Shown: piece by piece, positions 1 through 7,976 of the stretch
Position numbering within the stretch: position 1 is the first letter of the stretch
How the letters are laid out: each line of letters starts with the position of its first letter
DNA from: Solimonas flava DSM 18980
GTDB taxonomy: Bacteria > Pseudomonadota > Gammaproteobacteria > Nevskiales > Nevskiaceae
Assembly: GCF_000426685.1 (NCBI RefSeq)
Contig: NZ_AUFV01000003.1
Location: forward strand, 186,001-250,000
Length of the DNA: 64,000 nucleotides
Reading direction: 5' to 3'
Translations under genes and position numbers: made by a program
Notes under the pieces: model-generated
Told to the model about the DNA's origin: nothing
The model's database searches: none
The model's input: the letters and a program-made list of their open reading frames with translations, nothing else

Positions 1-88
1 TGATGCGCGTGCGCGGCCTGCATTCGATGCATCGGTGGGCTCAATACGGCTTCACCTCTAGCACCAAGTCAGCCAACAGAAGTCCCGC

Positions 89-835
89 TCATCCGCACTT
101 CGAATACCCGCAGTCCAGGCAGGTCGGACAGCCGTCCTTCATCACCATTTCGCCGCGGCATTGCGGGCAGGGGTCGGGCAGGGCGAAGGCGGCGAGCGCC
201 GATTCCGGCTGCGGCTCGCCGGGGCTCGGATTGTCGAGCGGCAGTGCGTCGCGGAAGCGGCGCAGCTGCGCGTAGCGGGTGGCGAGTTCGTCGAGGGAAC
301 GCTCGACACCGTAGGCATCGAGATAGCCGCGCTTCTGCAGCTCCTGCTCCATCGCCCAGGCGATCGCCGCGACTTCGGAATCGTGCACCAGGCCCTTGCC
401 GCTCTTGCTCTTGCCGTACCAGACCGGGCCGCGGTCCCAGGACACCTTGCGCAGATCGGCGAGCGCCTTGACGACGAAGCCGCCGCGCGCGGCGAGCGAC
501 AGCGTGCGCATGGTCGCCGACACCCACTGGTGCTCGGCGGCGGTCTGCCCGGCCGGCACGAAGAACTCCAGCGGGCGCTCGATGCAGATCGGCTCGCCGT
601 TGCGCCGTCCGCAAACGACGCCGAAGCCGATGACGAAATAAAGCGTCTTGGTGCCGGTCGCCGAAGTCAGGTTGATCTTGGTCGTCACCGATTCCCAGCT
701 GCCTTCCTCGCGCCGGTCGATGCGCAGCGTGCGCGGATCGACGTCCGGCGCCACATCGTTGGCGGGCGCGGCGCGCGCCACCGACCAGCCGACGATCTTC
801 TGCGCGATATGCGTGGGCTTCTTCGTTTCGGCCAT
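89..835 (-). CDS. nrdJb: B12-dependent ribonucleotide reductase, small C-terminal subunit (NrdJb)
   Basis: This is the second half of a split class II ribonucleotide reductase, which makes deoxyribonucleotides without needing oxygen. The 248-residue product has the TSCPD-type region that normally follows the catalytic barrel. It ends in a cysteine cluster (Cys 223, 226, 236, 239, 242 and 247), the part that in one-piece NrdJ proteins relays reducing equivalents to the active site. The ATG lies one base after the nrdJa stop, so the two genes are one operon and probably translationally coupled. The split resembles Pseudomonas NrdJa/NrdJb. The 88 bases between its stop and the window edge show nothing I can name. 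Confidence 0.85.
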   Translation of the reverse strand: MAETKKPTHIAQKIVGWSVARAAPANDVAPDVDPRTLRIDRREEGSWESVTTKINLTSATGTKTLYFVIGFGVVCGRRNGEPICIERPLEFFVPAGQTAAEHQWVSATMRTLSLAARGGFVVKALADLRKVSWDRGPVWYGKSKSGKGLVHDSEVAAIAWAMEQELQKRGYLDAYGVERSLDELATRYAQLRRFRDALPLDNPSPGEPQPESALAAFALPDPCPQCRGEMVMKDGCPTCLDCGYSKCG

Positions 836-836
836 G

Positions 837-2912
837 TCAGAGTTTCCCGTAGAACCCTTCCTTGAGGGCGTCGTACAGATTGGCGGCGGTATAGGTGGCG
901 CCTTCGTATTCGACCGGCGCGTCGCCGCTCAGTTGCACGTGGCTGCCGTCGGCGAGCTTGAACTCGTAGACCGTGGCGGCGAGGTCCGACTCGCGCACCA
1001 GCACGCCCTGATGCACTTCCGGATTGAAGCGGAACGTCGTGCAGCCCTTGAGTCCCTGGCCGATCGCGTACAGATACAGATCCTTGAATTCCTCGAAGGC
1101 GATGTCGCTCGGCACGTTGATGGTCTTCGAGATCGACGAGTCGACCCAGGCCTGCGCGGCGGCCTGCACGTCGACGTGCGCCTTCGGCGCGATCGCCGCG
1201 GCGGCGGCGAAGGCCGGCGGCAGGTTCTCGGCATCGACATCGGCGTCGACCAGCGCGCGGTAGGCGAGCAGCTCGAACGATTCCATGCGCACCGCGCGCT
1301 TGGCCTTCTCGCCGGGCACGATCAGGTTGCGCACATAGCTGTGCGCGAACGAGGGTTCGATGCCGTTGCTGGCGTTGTTGCCGACCGATGCGGCCATCGT
1401 GCCGGTCGGCGCGATCGAGGTCGCGTGCGTGAAGCGCGCGCCGGTCTCGGCGAGCTGCGCGACGAGCTCGGCATCGAGCGTGGCGATGCGCTGCAGGTGC
1501 TGCGAGTAGCGGGCGTGCAGCACGCGCGCCGGCAGGCGCTCGCCGGGCTGCAGGCCGTCGCGCGCCAGCGCCGGGTTCTGCACGAAATGGCGCGGCGTCA
1601 GCTCGACGGTTTCGGTCAGCGCCGGCGCCGGCCCCTTCTCGCGCGCCAGCTCCAGCGCCGCACGCCAGTTCTCGAGCGAGAGCCGCTGCGTGACCTGCGT
1701 GGTGAAGGCCAGCGACGGAGCCGAGCCATATTCGTGGCCGAGCAGGGTCAGCGCCGAGCCGAGCCCGAAATAGCCCATGCCGTGACGGCGCTTGCTGAGA
1801 ATCTCGGCGCGCTGCTCGGGCAGCGGCAGGCCGTTCATCTCGCACACGTTGTCGAGCATGCGCGCGAACACGCGCACGACGCCGGCGTAGGCATCGAAGT
1901 CGAAATGCGCCTGCGCGCTGAACGGCCGGCGCACGAAGGCGGCGAGGTTGACCGAACCGAGCAGGCAGGCGCCGTACGGCGGCAGCGGTTGCTCGCCGCA
2001 CGGATTGGTCGAGCGGATCTCCTCGCTGAACCACAGCGGGTTCATGCGGTTGCACTCGTCGATCAGGATGAAGCCCGGATCGGAGTAGTCGTAGGTCGAA
2101 CGCATCACCAGATCCCACAGCGCGCGGGCGCGCACCGTGCGGTAGATGCGGCAGCAGGTTTCACCGCGCTCGTTGACGGTATGCAGCGGGTCCTGACCGG
2201 GCCAGCGGCGCCACAGCGTCGGCTGCTCGCCGAGCTCGTGCTGGAAGGCCGGAAACACCAGCGGCCAGTCGGCATCGTCGCGCACCGCCTGCACGAAGGC
2301 CTCCGACACCAGCACCGAAAGATTGAACGCGCGCAGGCGGCCGTTCTCGCGCTTGGCGGTGATGAAGGATTCGATGTCCGGATGGCTGATATCGAGACAG
2401 CCCATCTGCGCGCCGCGCCGGCCGCCGGCGCTGGACACGGTGCGGCAGATCGCGTCGAACACGTCCATGAACGGCATCGGCCCGGAGGTCGTCGCGCCGG
2501 CGCCGGCAACATAGGCGCCGGCCGGACGCAGCGTCGTGAAGTCGTAGCCGATGCCGCAGCCGGCCTTCAGTGTCAGCGCCGCCTCGCGCGCGGCGTCCAT
2601 GATGCCGGCCATCGAATCGCCGATCGTGCGCGACACGGTGCAGTTGATCGTCGAGACGTTCGGCTTGACGTTCTCGGCCCCGGCGTTGGCCATGATGCGA
2701 CCGCCGGGAAAGGCGTAATGCAGCGCCCGGTAGAACGGCTCCTCCCAGCGCGCCGGCTGCGCCTCGACGGCGGCTAGCGCGCGCGCCAGACGGCGGCGCA
2801 TGGCGTCGAGATCCTCGCCCGGCAGGAAGTACTTGGATTCGGCGATCGCCGCCGCGGCGGTCTGCAGCGGCAGCGGGGGAAGATCCGACAGGGTGACATC
2901 GCGTGGCTTCAA
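837..2912 (-). CDS. nrdJa: Adenosylcobalamin-dependent ribonucleoside-diphosphate reductase, catalytic subunit (NrdJa)
   Basis: This is the catalytic barrel of class II ribonucleotide reductase, which reduces ribonucleotides through a thiyl radical generated from coenzyme B12. Family signatures are a first redox cysteine in an INCTV context (about residue 91) and the thiyl-radical loop NPCGE (Cys about 305). I place the start at a TTG at 2912 because GAAGGAGG lies five bases upstream of it. A longer frame opens at 2978, but its 22 extra residues are not family-like and lack a ribosome site. From the TTG the protein is 691 residues. It is followed after one base by nrdJb. A perfect FNR-type box lies about 90 bases upstream, which fits anaerobic induction. 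Confidence 0.88.
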   Translation of the reverse strand: MKPRDVTLSDLPPLPLQTAAAAIAESKYFLPGEDLDAMRRRLARALAAVEAQPARWEEPFYRALHYAFPGGRIMANAGAENVKPNVSTINCTVSRTIGDSMAGIMDAAREAALTLKAGCGIGYDFTTLRPAGAYVAGAGATTSGPMPFMDVFDAICRTVSSAGGRRGAQMGCLDISHPDIESFITAKRENGRLRAFNLSVLVSEAFVQAVRDDADWPLVFPAFQHELGEQPTLWRRWPGQDPLHTVNERGETCCRIYRTVRARALWDLVMRSTYDYSDPGFILIDECNRMNPLWFSEEIRSTNPCGEQPLPPYGACLLGSVNLAAFVRRPFSAQAHFDFDAYAGVVRVFARMLDNVCEMNGLPLPEQRAEILSKRRHGMGYFGLGSALTLLGHEYGSAPSLAFTTQVTQRLSLENWRAALELAREKGPAPALTETVELTPRHFVQNPALARDGLQPGERLPARVLHARYSQHLQRIATLDAELVAQLAETGARFTHATSIAPTGTMAASVGNNASNGIEPSFAHSYVRNLIVPGEKAKRAVRMESFELLAYRALVDADVDAENLPPAFAAAAAIAPKAHVDVQAAAQAWVDSSISKTINVPSDIAFEEFKDLYLYAIGQGLKGCTTFRFNPEVHQGVLVRESDLAATVYEFKLADGSHVQLSGDAPVEYEGATYTAANLYDALKEGFYGKL

Positions 2913-2996
2913 GACGGCCTCCTTCAATGCGTCCGGCCATCGTGCGCCGCCATCGCCATGCCGTCTACGCAGGATCAAATGCGCATCGGTTACGCT

Positions 2997-3010
2997 TTGA
3001 TCCAGATCAA
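2997..3010. promoter_or_regulatory. FNR/Anr-type binding site
   Basis: TTGATCCAGATCAA matches the FNR consensus TTGAT-N4-ATCAA exactly. It lies in the divergent gap between nrdJa (minus) and a lipoprotein gene (plus). A site centred at 3003.5 in the usual -41.5 activator position would start a minus-strand transcript near 2962, about 50 bases before the nrdJa TTG. The same geometry on the plus strand would place the start inside the lipoprotein gene (ATG at 3029). Activation of nrdJ is therefore the sensible reading. No strong -10 hexamer was seen. Confidence 0.75.
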
Positions 3011-3028
3011 TATCCGGACCCTGTCGCG

Positions 3029-3898
3029 ATGCGCTTCGTACGCCGCCTGCTGCTGTTGCTCTGCGCCGCCTGCATCGCCGGCTGCAGCGCCACGCAGTTC
3101 GCCTACCAGCGGCTCGACTTCCTCGCCCGCTGGGAGCTCGACAAGTACGTCGACATGACGCCGGAGCAGCGCACGCGCTTCGATGTCGAGTTCGGCCTGT
3201 TCTGGGACTGGCATCGGCGCAGCGAGCTGCCGCGCTACGCGGCGACGCTGCGCCAGATCACGGCGCGCACCGACACGCCGCCGGACGCTGCCGAACTGGC
3301 GCGCTGGAGCGAGCAGTACGGCGCCCTGTGGAACGACGCGCTCGAACATCTGATGCCGCTGTTCTGCAGCCTCGGCGGCAGCCTCAGCGACGCCCAGGTA
3401 CGCAGCCTGCTCGCACGCGCCGACGACGATCTGGCCGACTACGCCGAGGACGCCGTCGACGGCCGCGAGACGGATCTGCGCGACCGCGCCGAGCGCTCGC
3501 TGAACAAAAGCCTGCGCCGCTGGCTCGGCGACCTGACGCCGGAGCAGCGGCAGAGGCTGCACGAGTGGAACCGCACGCGGCCGTGGATCGCACCCGAGTG
3601 GCTGGCGTTCCGGCGCAGCTGGCGCGACGCGCTCGCCGATACGCTCGCCGCGCGCCAGGCGCCGGGCTTCTGTCCGCGCCTGAGCAGTCTGGTCACGGGC
3701 GGCGATGCGCTGTGGACCGAAACGCAGCGCGCCGACTTCGCCGCCAACCGCGAGCGCTGGCTGGCGCTGTTCGCCGATCTGGGCCCGAGCCTGACGCCGG
3801 CCCAGCGCCAGCATCTGCGCAAGCAGCTGCTCGGTCTCGCCGCCGATCTCGACGCGCTGTCGACGGCGCCTGCCGCGAACGCCGCCGAAGGCCGTTGA
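3029..3898 (+). CDS. Helix-rich outer-membrane-type lipoprotein of unknown function
   Basis: The 289-residue product begins with a short basic, leucine-rich signal peptide ending in a lipobox (IAGC, Cys19), so it should be lipidated and held at a membrane facing the periplasm. The rest is predicted alpha-helical, rich in Arg, Asp, Ala and Trp. It contains repeated patterns such as TPEQR near residues 49 and 170 and TPAQRQ near 260, resembling helical-repeat lipoproteins annotated as DUF6279. I chose the ATG at 3029 because the signal peptide starts there; the frame is open upstream but not signal-like. It is transcribed away from nrdJ, and the FNR box sits just upstream. The function is unknown. 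Confidence 0.75.
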   Translation: MRFVRRLLLLLCAACIAGCSATQFAYQRLDFLARWELDKYVDMTPEQRTRFDVEFGLFWDWHRRSELPRYAATLRQITARTDTPPDAAELARWSEQYGALWNDALEHLMPLFCSLGGSLSDAQVRSLLARADDDLADYAEDAVDGRETDLRDRAERSLNKSLRRWLGDLTPEQRQRLHEWNRTRPWIAPEWLAFRRSWRDALADTLAARQAPGFCPRLSSLVTGGDALWTETQRADFAANRERWLALFADLGPSLTPAQRQHLRKQLLGLAADLDALSTAPAANAAEGR

Positions 3899-4096
3899 CG
3901 GCCTCGCGCGCACGGCGCCGGGGCCGGCCGGACAAGCATGTCTGGCGCTGCGGCAGCTCCTGCATATTTGGGTGTTATTCCCCAGACGTTCCGTTAGACT
4001 TCCGGCCTGCTCGTGCCCGCAAACCCGCCCAAAGACGGTGTGACGGCCACGTGAAATCCTGATTTCGACTCGTTTTGCGCTCTGGAGCATTACAAC

Positions 4097-5224
4097 ATGC
4101 CGGTCAAAATTGCCGTGCTGAAGGAGACTCGTGCGAACGAACGCCGCGTGGCGCTCGTCCCCGCCGTGGCCGACAAACTCGTCAAGCTGGGCTGCGAGAT
4201 CCACATGCAGTCCGAGGCCGGCGCCGCCAGCCGCATTCCGGATTCGGCCTACAAGAACGTCACGTTCGCGGCCAATCCGCAGGGCCTGGTCAGCGATGCT
4301 GACATCGTCGTCGCCGTGCAGCCGCCGCCGGCCGACGTGGTCGACGCGATGAAGGACGGCAGCACGCTGATCTCCTTCGTCTACGCGCACAAGGAACCGG
4401 AGCTGACCAAGCTGCTGCGCGACAAGAAGATCACCACTTTCGCGATGGAGCTGATCCCGCGCATCACGCGCGCGCAGGCGATGGACGCGCTGTCCTCGCA
4501 GGCGGCGCTGGCCGGCTACTACGCGGCGCTGCTCGGCGCCACCAATCTGGCGCGCATCCTGCCGATGATGACCACCGCGGTCGGCTCGATCCGTCCGGCC
4601 AAGTGCCTGGTCATGGGCCTCGGCGTCGCCGGCCTTCAGGCGCTGGCCACCGCGCGCCGCCTCGGCGCGATGACCGAAGGCTACGACGTGCGTCCGGAAA
4701 CCAAGGAACAGGCCGAATCGCTCGGCGCCAAGTTCGTCGACACCGGTGTCGACGCGCGCGGCGAGGGCGGCTACGCCCGCGAGCTGACGCAGGAAGAGAA
4801 GGACAAGATCGCCGCGGTCGTCACCAAGCACATCCAGCAGGCGGACCTCATCATCACCACCGCCGCGATCCCGGGCCGGCCGTCGCCGAAGCTGATCAGC
4901 AAGGCGCAGGTCGACGGCATGAAGAACGGCGCGGTCATCGTCGACCTCGCCGCGGAAGGCGGCGGCAACTGCGAGTACACGCAGCCGGGCCAGACCGTGC
5001 AGATCGGCCAGGTGACGATCGTCGCGCCGCTGAACGTGCCCTCGCTGCTCGCCGAGCACGCCTCCGAGCTGTACTCGAAGAACCAGTTCAACCTGATCGA
5101 GCTGTTCGTCAAGGACGGCGCGCTCAACTTCGACTGGAGCGACGAGGTGCTGACCAAGGCGGCGCTGACGCACGGCGGCGAGATCAAGAACGAAGCGGCC
5201 AAGAAGGCCGTGGAAACGGCCTGA
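4097..5224 (+). CDS. pntAA: NAD(P) transhydrogenase, subunit alpha part 1 (domain I)
   Basis: This is the soluble NAD(H)-binding domain of the proton-translocating transhydrogenase, which transfers hydride from NADH to NADP+ using the proton gradient. The 375-residue protein opens with the alanine dehydrogenase/PNT motif (KETRANERRVAL). It has a dinucleotide-binding glycine loop GLGVAG near residue 173, where most homologues have GAGVAG. The ATG is preceded by GGAG eleven bases upstream. The gene is first in a three-gene operon with the membrane subunits pntAB (14-base gap) and pntB. This is the split arrangement of Rhodospirillum and Pseudomonas rather than the fused E. coli pntA. Confidence 0.96.
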   Translation: MPVKIAVLKETRANERRVALVPAVADKLVKLGCEIHMQSEAGAASRIPDSAYKNVTFAANPQGLVSDADIVVAVQPPPADVVDAMKDGSTLISFVYAHKEPELTKLLRDKKITTFAMELIPRITRAQAMDALSSQAALAGYYAALLGATNLARILPMMTTAVGSIRPAKCLVMGLGVAGLQALATARRLGAMTEGYDVRPETKEQAESLGAKFVDTGVDARGEGGYARELTQEEKDKIAAVVTKHIQQADLIITTAAIPGRPSPKLISKAQVDGMKNGAVIVDLAAEGGGNCEYTQPGQTVQIGQVTIVAPLNVPSLLAEHASELYSKNQFNLIELFVKDGALNFDWSDEVLTKAALTHGGEIKNEAAKKAVETA

Positions 5225-5238
5225 GAGGGAGACACGCC

Positions 5239-5550
5239 ATGGAATACACCACCACCATCCTGACGGGCTTCGTGGCCCTCTACATCTTCATGCTGGCCGC
5301 CTTCACCGGCTTCGAGATCATCGGCCGCGTGCCGGCGATCCTGCACACGCCGCTGATGTCGGGCTCCAACTTCATCCACGGCATCGTCGTGGTCGGCGCG
5401 CTGTGGGCGCTGCTCAATGCATCGAGCACGCTGCAGCAGGTGATCGGTTTCGTCGGCGTGCTGCTCGGCGCCGGCAATGCCGCCGGCGGTTACGTAGTGA
5501 CTGAGCGCATGCTCGAAATGTTCAAGCCTTCGGACAAGAAGAAGGGCTAA
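5239..5550 (+). CDS. pntAB: NAD(P) transhydrogenase, subunit alpha part 2 (membrane anchor)
   Basis: This 103-residue, strongly hydrophobic protein supplies part of the membrane domain II of transhydrogenase. It has three apparent membrane helices (about residues 5-25, 42-65 and 67-85) and a lysine-rich C-terminus, the usual size and shape of PntAB. The ATG at 5239 follows GAGAGGGAGA. It sits between pntAA and pntB with short gaps of 14 and 10 bases, as expected for co-translated subunits of one complex. Confidence 0.95.
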   Translation: MEYTTTILTGFVALYIFMLAAFTGFEIIGRVPAILHTPLMSGSNFIHGIVVVGALWALLNASSTLQQVIGFVGVLLGAGNAAGGYVVTERMLEMFKPSDKKKG

Positions 5551-5560
5551 GGGGAAGCTC

Positions 5561-6979
5561 ATGAATGCAGCCTTGATCATCGACGCGAGCTACTTCCTCG
5601 CGGCGTTTCTGTTCATCTACGGCCTCAAGCGCATGTCGTCGCCGGTCACGGCGCGCTCGGGCATCGTCGTCGCCGGCGTCGGCATGGTCGTCGCCGTGCT
5701 CGCCAGCTTCCTTTACACGCTCGACGTCGAGGAAGCCGCCCGACCGCATCTGACGACCAACGTCACGCTCGCCGTGATCGCGCTGGTGCTCGGCCTCGGC
5801 TGGGCCTGGTGGAGCGGCAAGCGCGTGGCGATGACGGCGATGCCGCAGATGGTCGCGCTCTACAACGGCATGGGCGGCGGCGCGGCGGCGGCGATCGCCG
5901 CGATCGAGCTGTTCGGCCACAAGGCGCACGGCGGCATCGGCCTCAGCCTCGCCGTGCTCGGCGGCCTGATCGGCTCGATCTCGCTGTCGGGCTCGCTGAT
6001 CGCCTGGGGCAAGCTCGACGGCCGCATCAACAAGACGCTGCGCATCAGCGGCCTGCAGGCGATCAACGGCACGCTGCTGCTGATCCTCGTCGCGCTCGGC
6101 GCCTGGATCGTCTGGCAGCACGGCGCGGTGCCGACGCCGCTGCTCGCCGCGTTCTTCGCGCTGGCGCTGTTCTACGGCGTGATGATGACGATGCCGATCG
6201 GCGGCGCCGACATGCCGGTGGTGATCTCGCTCTACAACGCCTTCACCGGCCTCGCCGTCGGCTTCGAGGGCTACGTGCTCAACAACCCGGCGCTGATGAT
6301 CGCCGGCATGGTGGTCGGCTCGGCCGGCACCCTGCTGACGCTGCTGATGGCCAAGGCCATGAACCGCTCGGTGTCGAACGTGCTGTTCAGCAACTTCGGC
6401 GCCGCCGGCGACGAGGCGCAGGGCGAGATCAAGGGTTCGCTCAAGCCGGTCGATGCGGGCGACGCCGGCATCAACATGCGCTACGCGAGCAAGGTCATCA
6501 TCGCACCGGGCTACGGCCTCGCCGTCGCGCAGGCGCAGCACAAGCTTTACGAGTTCGTGAAGCTGCTGCAGGAGGCCGGCGTCGAGGTGAAGTTCGCGAT
6601 CCATCCGGTCGCCGGTCGCATGCCGGGCCACATGAACGTGCTGCTCGCCGAAGCCGGCGTGCCGTACGACATCATCTACGACATGGAAGACATCAACGGC
6701 GAATTCAAGGAAGCCGACGTCGCCATCGTCATCGGCGCCAACGACACCGTGAACCCGGCGGCACGCACCAACAAGAGCTCGCCGATCTACGGCATGCCGA
6801 TCCTCAACGTCGACCAGGCCAAGCAGGTCTACGTCGTCAAGCGCGGCCAGGGCAAGGGCTACTCGGGCGTCGAGAACGAGCTGTTCTATGCCGACAACTG
6901 CAACCTCGTCTACGGCGACGCGCAGAAGGTGATGGTGGCGATGATCCAGGCGGTGAAGTCGCTGGAAGGCGGCCACTGA
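5561..6979 (+). CDS. pntB: NAD(P) transhydrogenase, subunit beta
   Basis: This is the beta subunit, with membrane helices over roughly residues 1-265 followed by the cytosolic NADP(H)-binding domain III (about 300-472). Domain III shows the expected signatures: IIAPGYGLAVAQAQH near 310, the HPVAGRMPGHMN loop near 348 and GANDTVNPAA near 393. At 472 residues the length is normal. It completes the operon, which ends at the hairpin terminator starting at 7009. The complex supplies NADPH for biosynthesis and oxidative defence. Confidence 0.96.
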   Translation: MNAALIIDASYFLAAFLFIYGLKRMSSPVTARSGIVVAGVGMVVAVLASFLYTLDVEEAARPHLTTNVTLAVIALVLGLGWAWWSGKRVAMTAMPQMVALYNGMGGGAAAAIAAIELFGHKAHGGIGLSLAVLGGLIGSISLSGSLIAWGKLDGRINKTLRISGLQAINGTLLLILVALGAWIVWQHGAVPTPLLAAFFALALFYGVMMTMPIGGADMPVVISLYNAFTGLAVGFEGYVLNNPALMIAGMVVGSAGTLLTLLMAKAMNRSVSNVLFSNFGAAGDEAQGEIKGSLKPVDAGDAGINMRYASKVIIAPGYGLAVAQAQHKLYEFVKLLQEAGVEVKFAIHPVAGRMPGHMNVLLAEAGVPYDIIYDMEDINGEFKEADVAIVIGANDTVNPAARTNKSSPIYGMPILNVDQAKQVYVVKRGQGKGYSGVENELFYADNCNLVYGDAQKVMVAMIQAVKSLEGGH

Positions 6980-7008
6980 GCGACGCGCCACTGCGAAGCA
7001 TCACGAAG

Positions 7009-7032
7009 AGGCCGCCGCGAGGCGGCCTTTTT
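7009..7032 (+). terminator. Rho-independent terminator of the pnt operon
   Basis: AGGCCGCC and GGCGGCCT form a perfect 8-bp stem around a GCGA loop and are followed by a run of T. It lies 30 bases after the pntB stop and just before the end of the convergent gene at 7050. Confidence 0.85.
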
Positions 7033-7049
7033 CGTGGCCGCGCCGAGCT

Positions 7050-7850
7050 TCAGCCGCCGCGCGGATCGCCCGGCAGGTACGCGCCGGTCAGGCGGCGGTA
7101 CGCGTCCGACGTGCGCGGTCCGGCGACGCCGTCGACGCGGACGTAGAGGCCCGGGTGCGTGTTGAGCCATTGCTGCAGCGCCACCGCGCGCGCGACCGCC
7201 GCCGGGTCGCGCGGCTTGCGCTCGGCGTAAGGCACGGGCTGCGGCACCGGCGCCACCTCGTCCGGGCGCGGCGGAAAATCGATTTCGCGCATTTCGGCGA
7301 GCCGGCGCAGCAGTGTCGCCGCGCCGCACTGGTCGGAGACCGCGCTGGCGCTCCACTTGCCGTCGGCGACGTACTTGCCGCGCTCGTAATGATTCGAATA
7401 GCTCCAGAGATAGGGACTCAGCACCTCCGGGTGCTGCTTGCGGTAGCCCCAGCCGTTGTAGCCCTCGAGCCGGTACAGCGTCGCCGCCAGGCTCCAGTCG
7501 GCGATGCCGTCCATGCCGTCGTAGCGCAGCGCGTCGCGCGCGCTGTCCTCCCACGTGAACGGCGGCGCGCCGTCGACCGGACGGCCGCGCGGCACGTGCA
7601 CGGTACGCGCGCTCAGCGGGTCGCCGTTGTGCAGGTGGGCGCGAAACGACAGGCCGGCCTCCAGATTGTGGATCGCGGCGACGACATACCAGGGTATGCC
7701 GAGCGGATCGCCGACCGCCGCGTAGCGCGCGCGGTCGGCGACGAGCTTGCCGGCCAGCCGCTCGACCGCCACGCGTCGCTCGGGCCGGACCTGGCAGCTG
7801 GCGAACAGCTGCTCGTACTCGTTGCGCAGCGCCTGCGTGAGCTTCGGCAT
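7050..7850 (-). CDS. Lysozyme-family peptidoglycan-active protein with C-terminal peptidoglycan-binding region
   Basis: The 266-residue product resembles the bacterial lysozyme-family proteins grouped as COG5526. These carry an AAIHNLEAGLSF motif (here near residue 73, with a candidate catalytic Glu) and an HLHNGDPL stretch. Further on, a WS...LYRLEGYNGWGYR block near residue 135 is typical of the fold. The last 70 residues (GLYVRVDGVAGPRTSDAYRR) look like a PG_binding_1 repeat. I see no clear signal peptide. I start at the ATG at 7850 because AAGGGGG lies six bases upstream; a second in-frame ATG sits two codons earlier. It is convergent with pntB. It may act on cell wall, but no partner gene is visible. 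Confidence 0.7.
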   Translation of the reverse strand: MPKLTQALRNEYEQLFASCQVRPERRVAVERLAGKLVADRARYAAVGDPLGIPWYVVAAIHNLEAGLSFRAHLHNGDPLSARTVHVPRGRPVDGAPPFTWEDSARDALRYDGMDGIADWSLAATLYRLEGYNGWGYRKQHPEVLSPYLWSYSNHYERGKYVADGKWSASAVSDQCGAATLLRRLAEMREIDFPPRPDEVAPVPQPVPYAERKPRDPAAVARAVALQQWLNTHPGLYVRVDGVAGPRTSDAYRRLTGAYLPGDPRGG

Positions 7851-7976
7851 GACCATCCCCCTTTTCACACGTCCGGCCGGCACGCTACGCCGGCCCCGGC
7901 GCCGCGCCCGTGATCCGCTTCACGGCGTGGCGGGCGGCGCGGACGCGGCGCCGTCGCGGGCGAACGACGGGGTTGT

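Noticed and set aside
648-2777. Long open frame antisense to nrdJa, 709 codons
   Set aside because: The GC-rich third positions keep antisense frames open. The translation is His/Arg/Ala-rich without family motifs, while the opposite strand encodes recognisable NrdJ.
2940-2978. Earlier ATGs upstream of nrdJa (2940 and 2978)
   Set aside because: The 2940 ATG is out of frame; the 2978 one lacks a ribosome site, whereas TTG 2912 has a strong GGAGG at five bases.
2990-5173. Long antisense frame, 727 codons, across the lipoprotein and pntAA genes
   Set aside because: Same composition artefact: the plus strand holds motif-bearing genes and no ribosome site supports the antisense frame.
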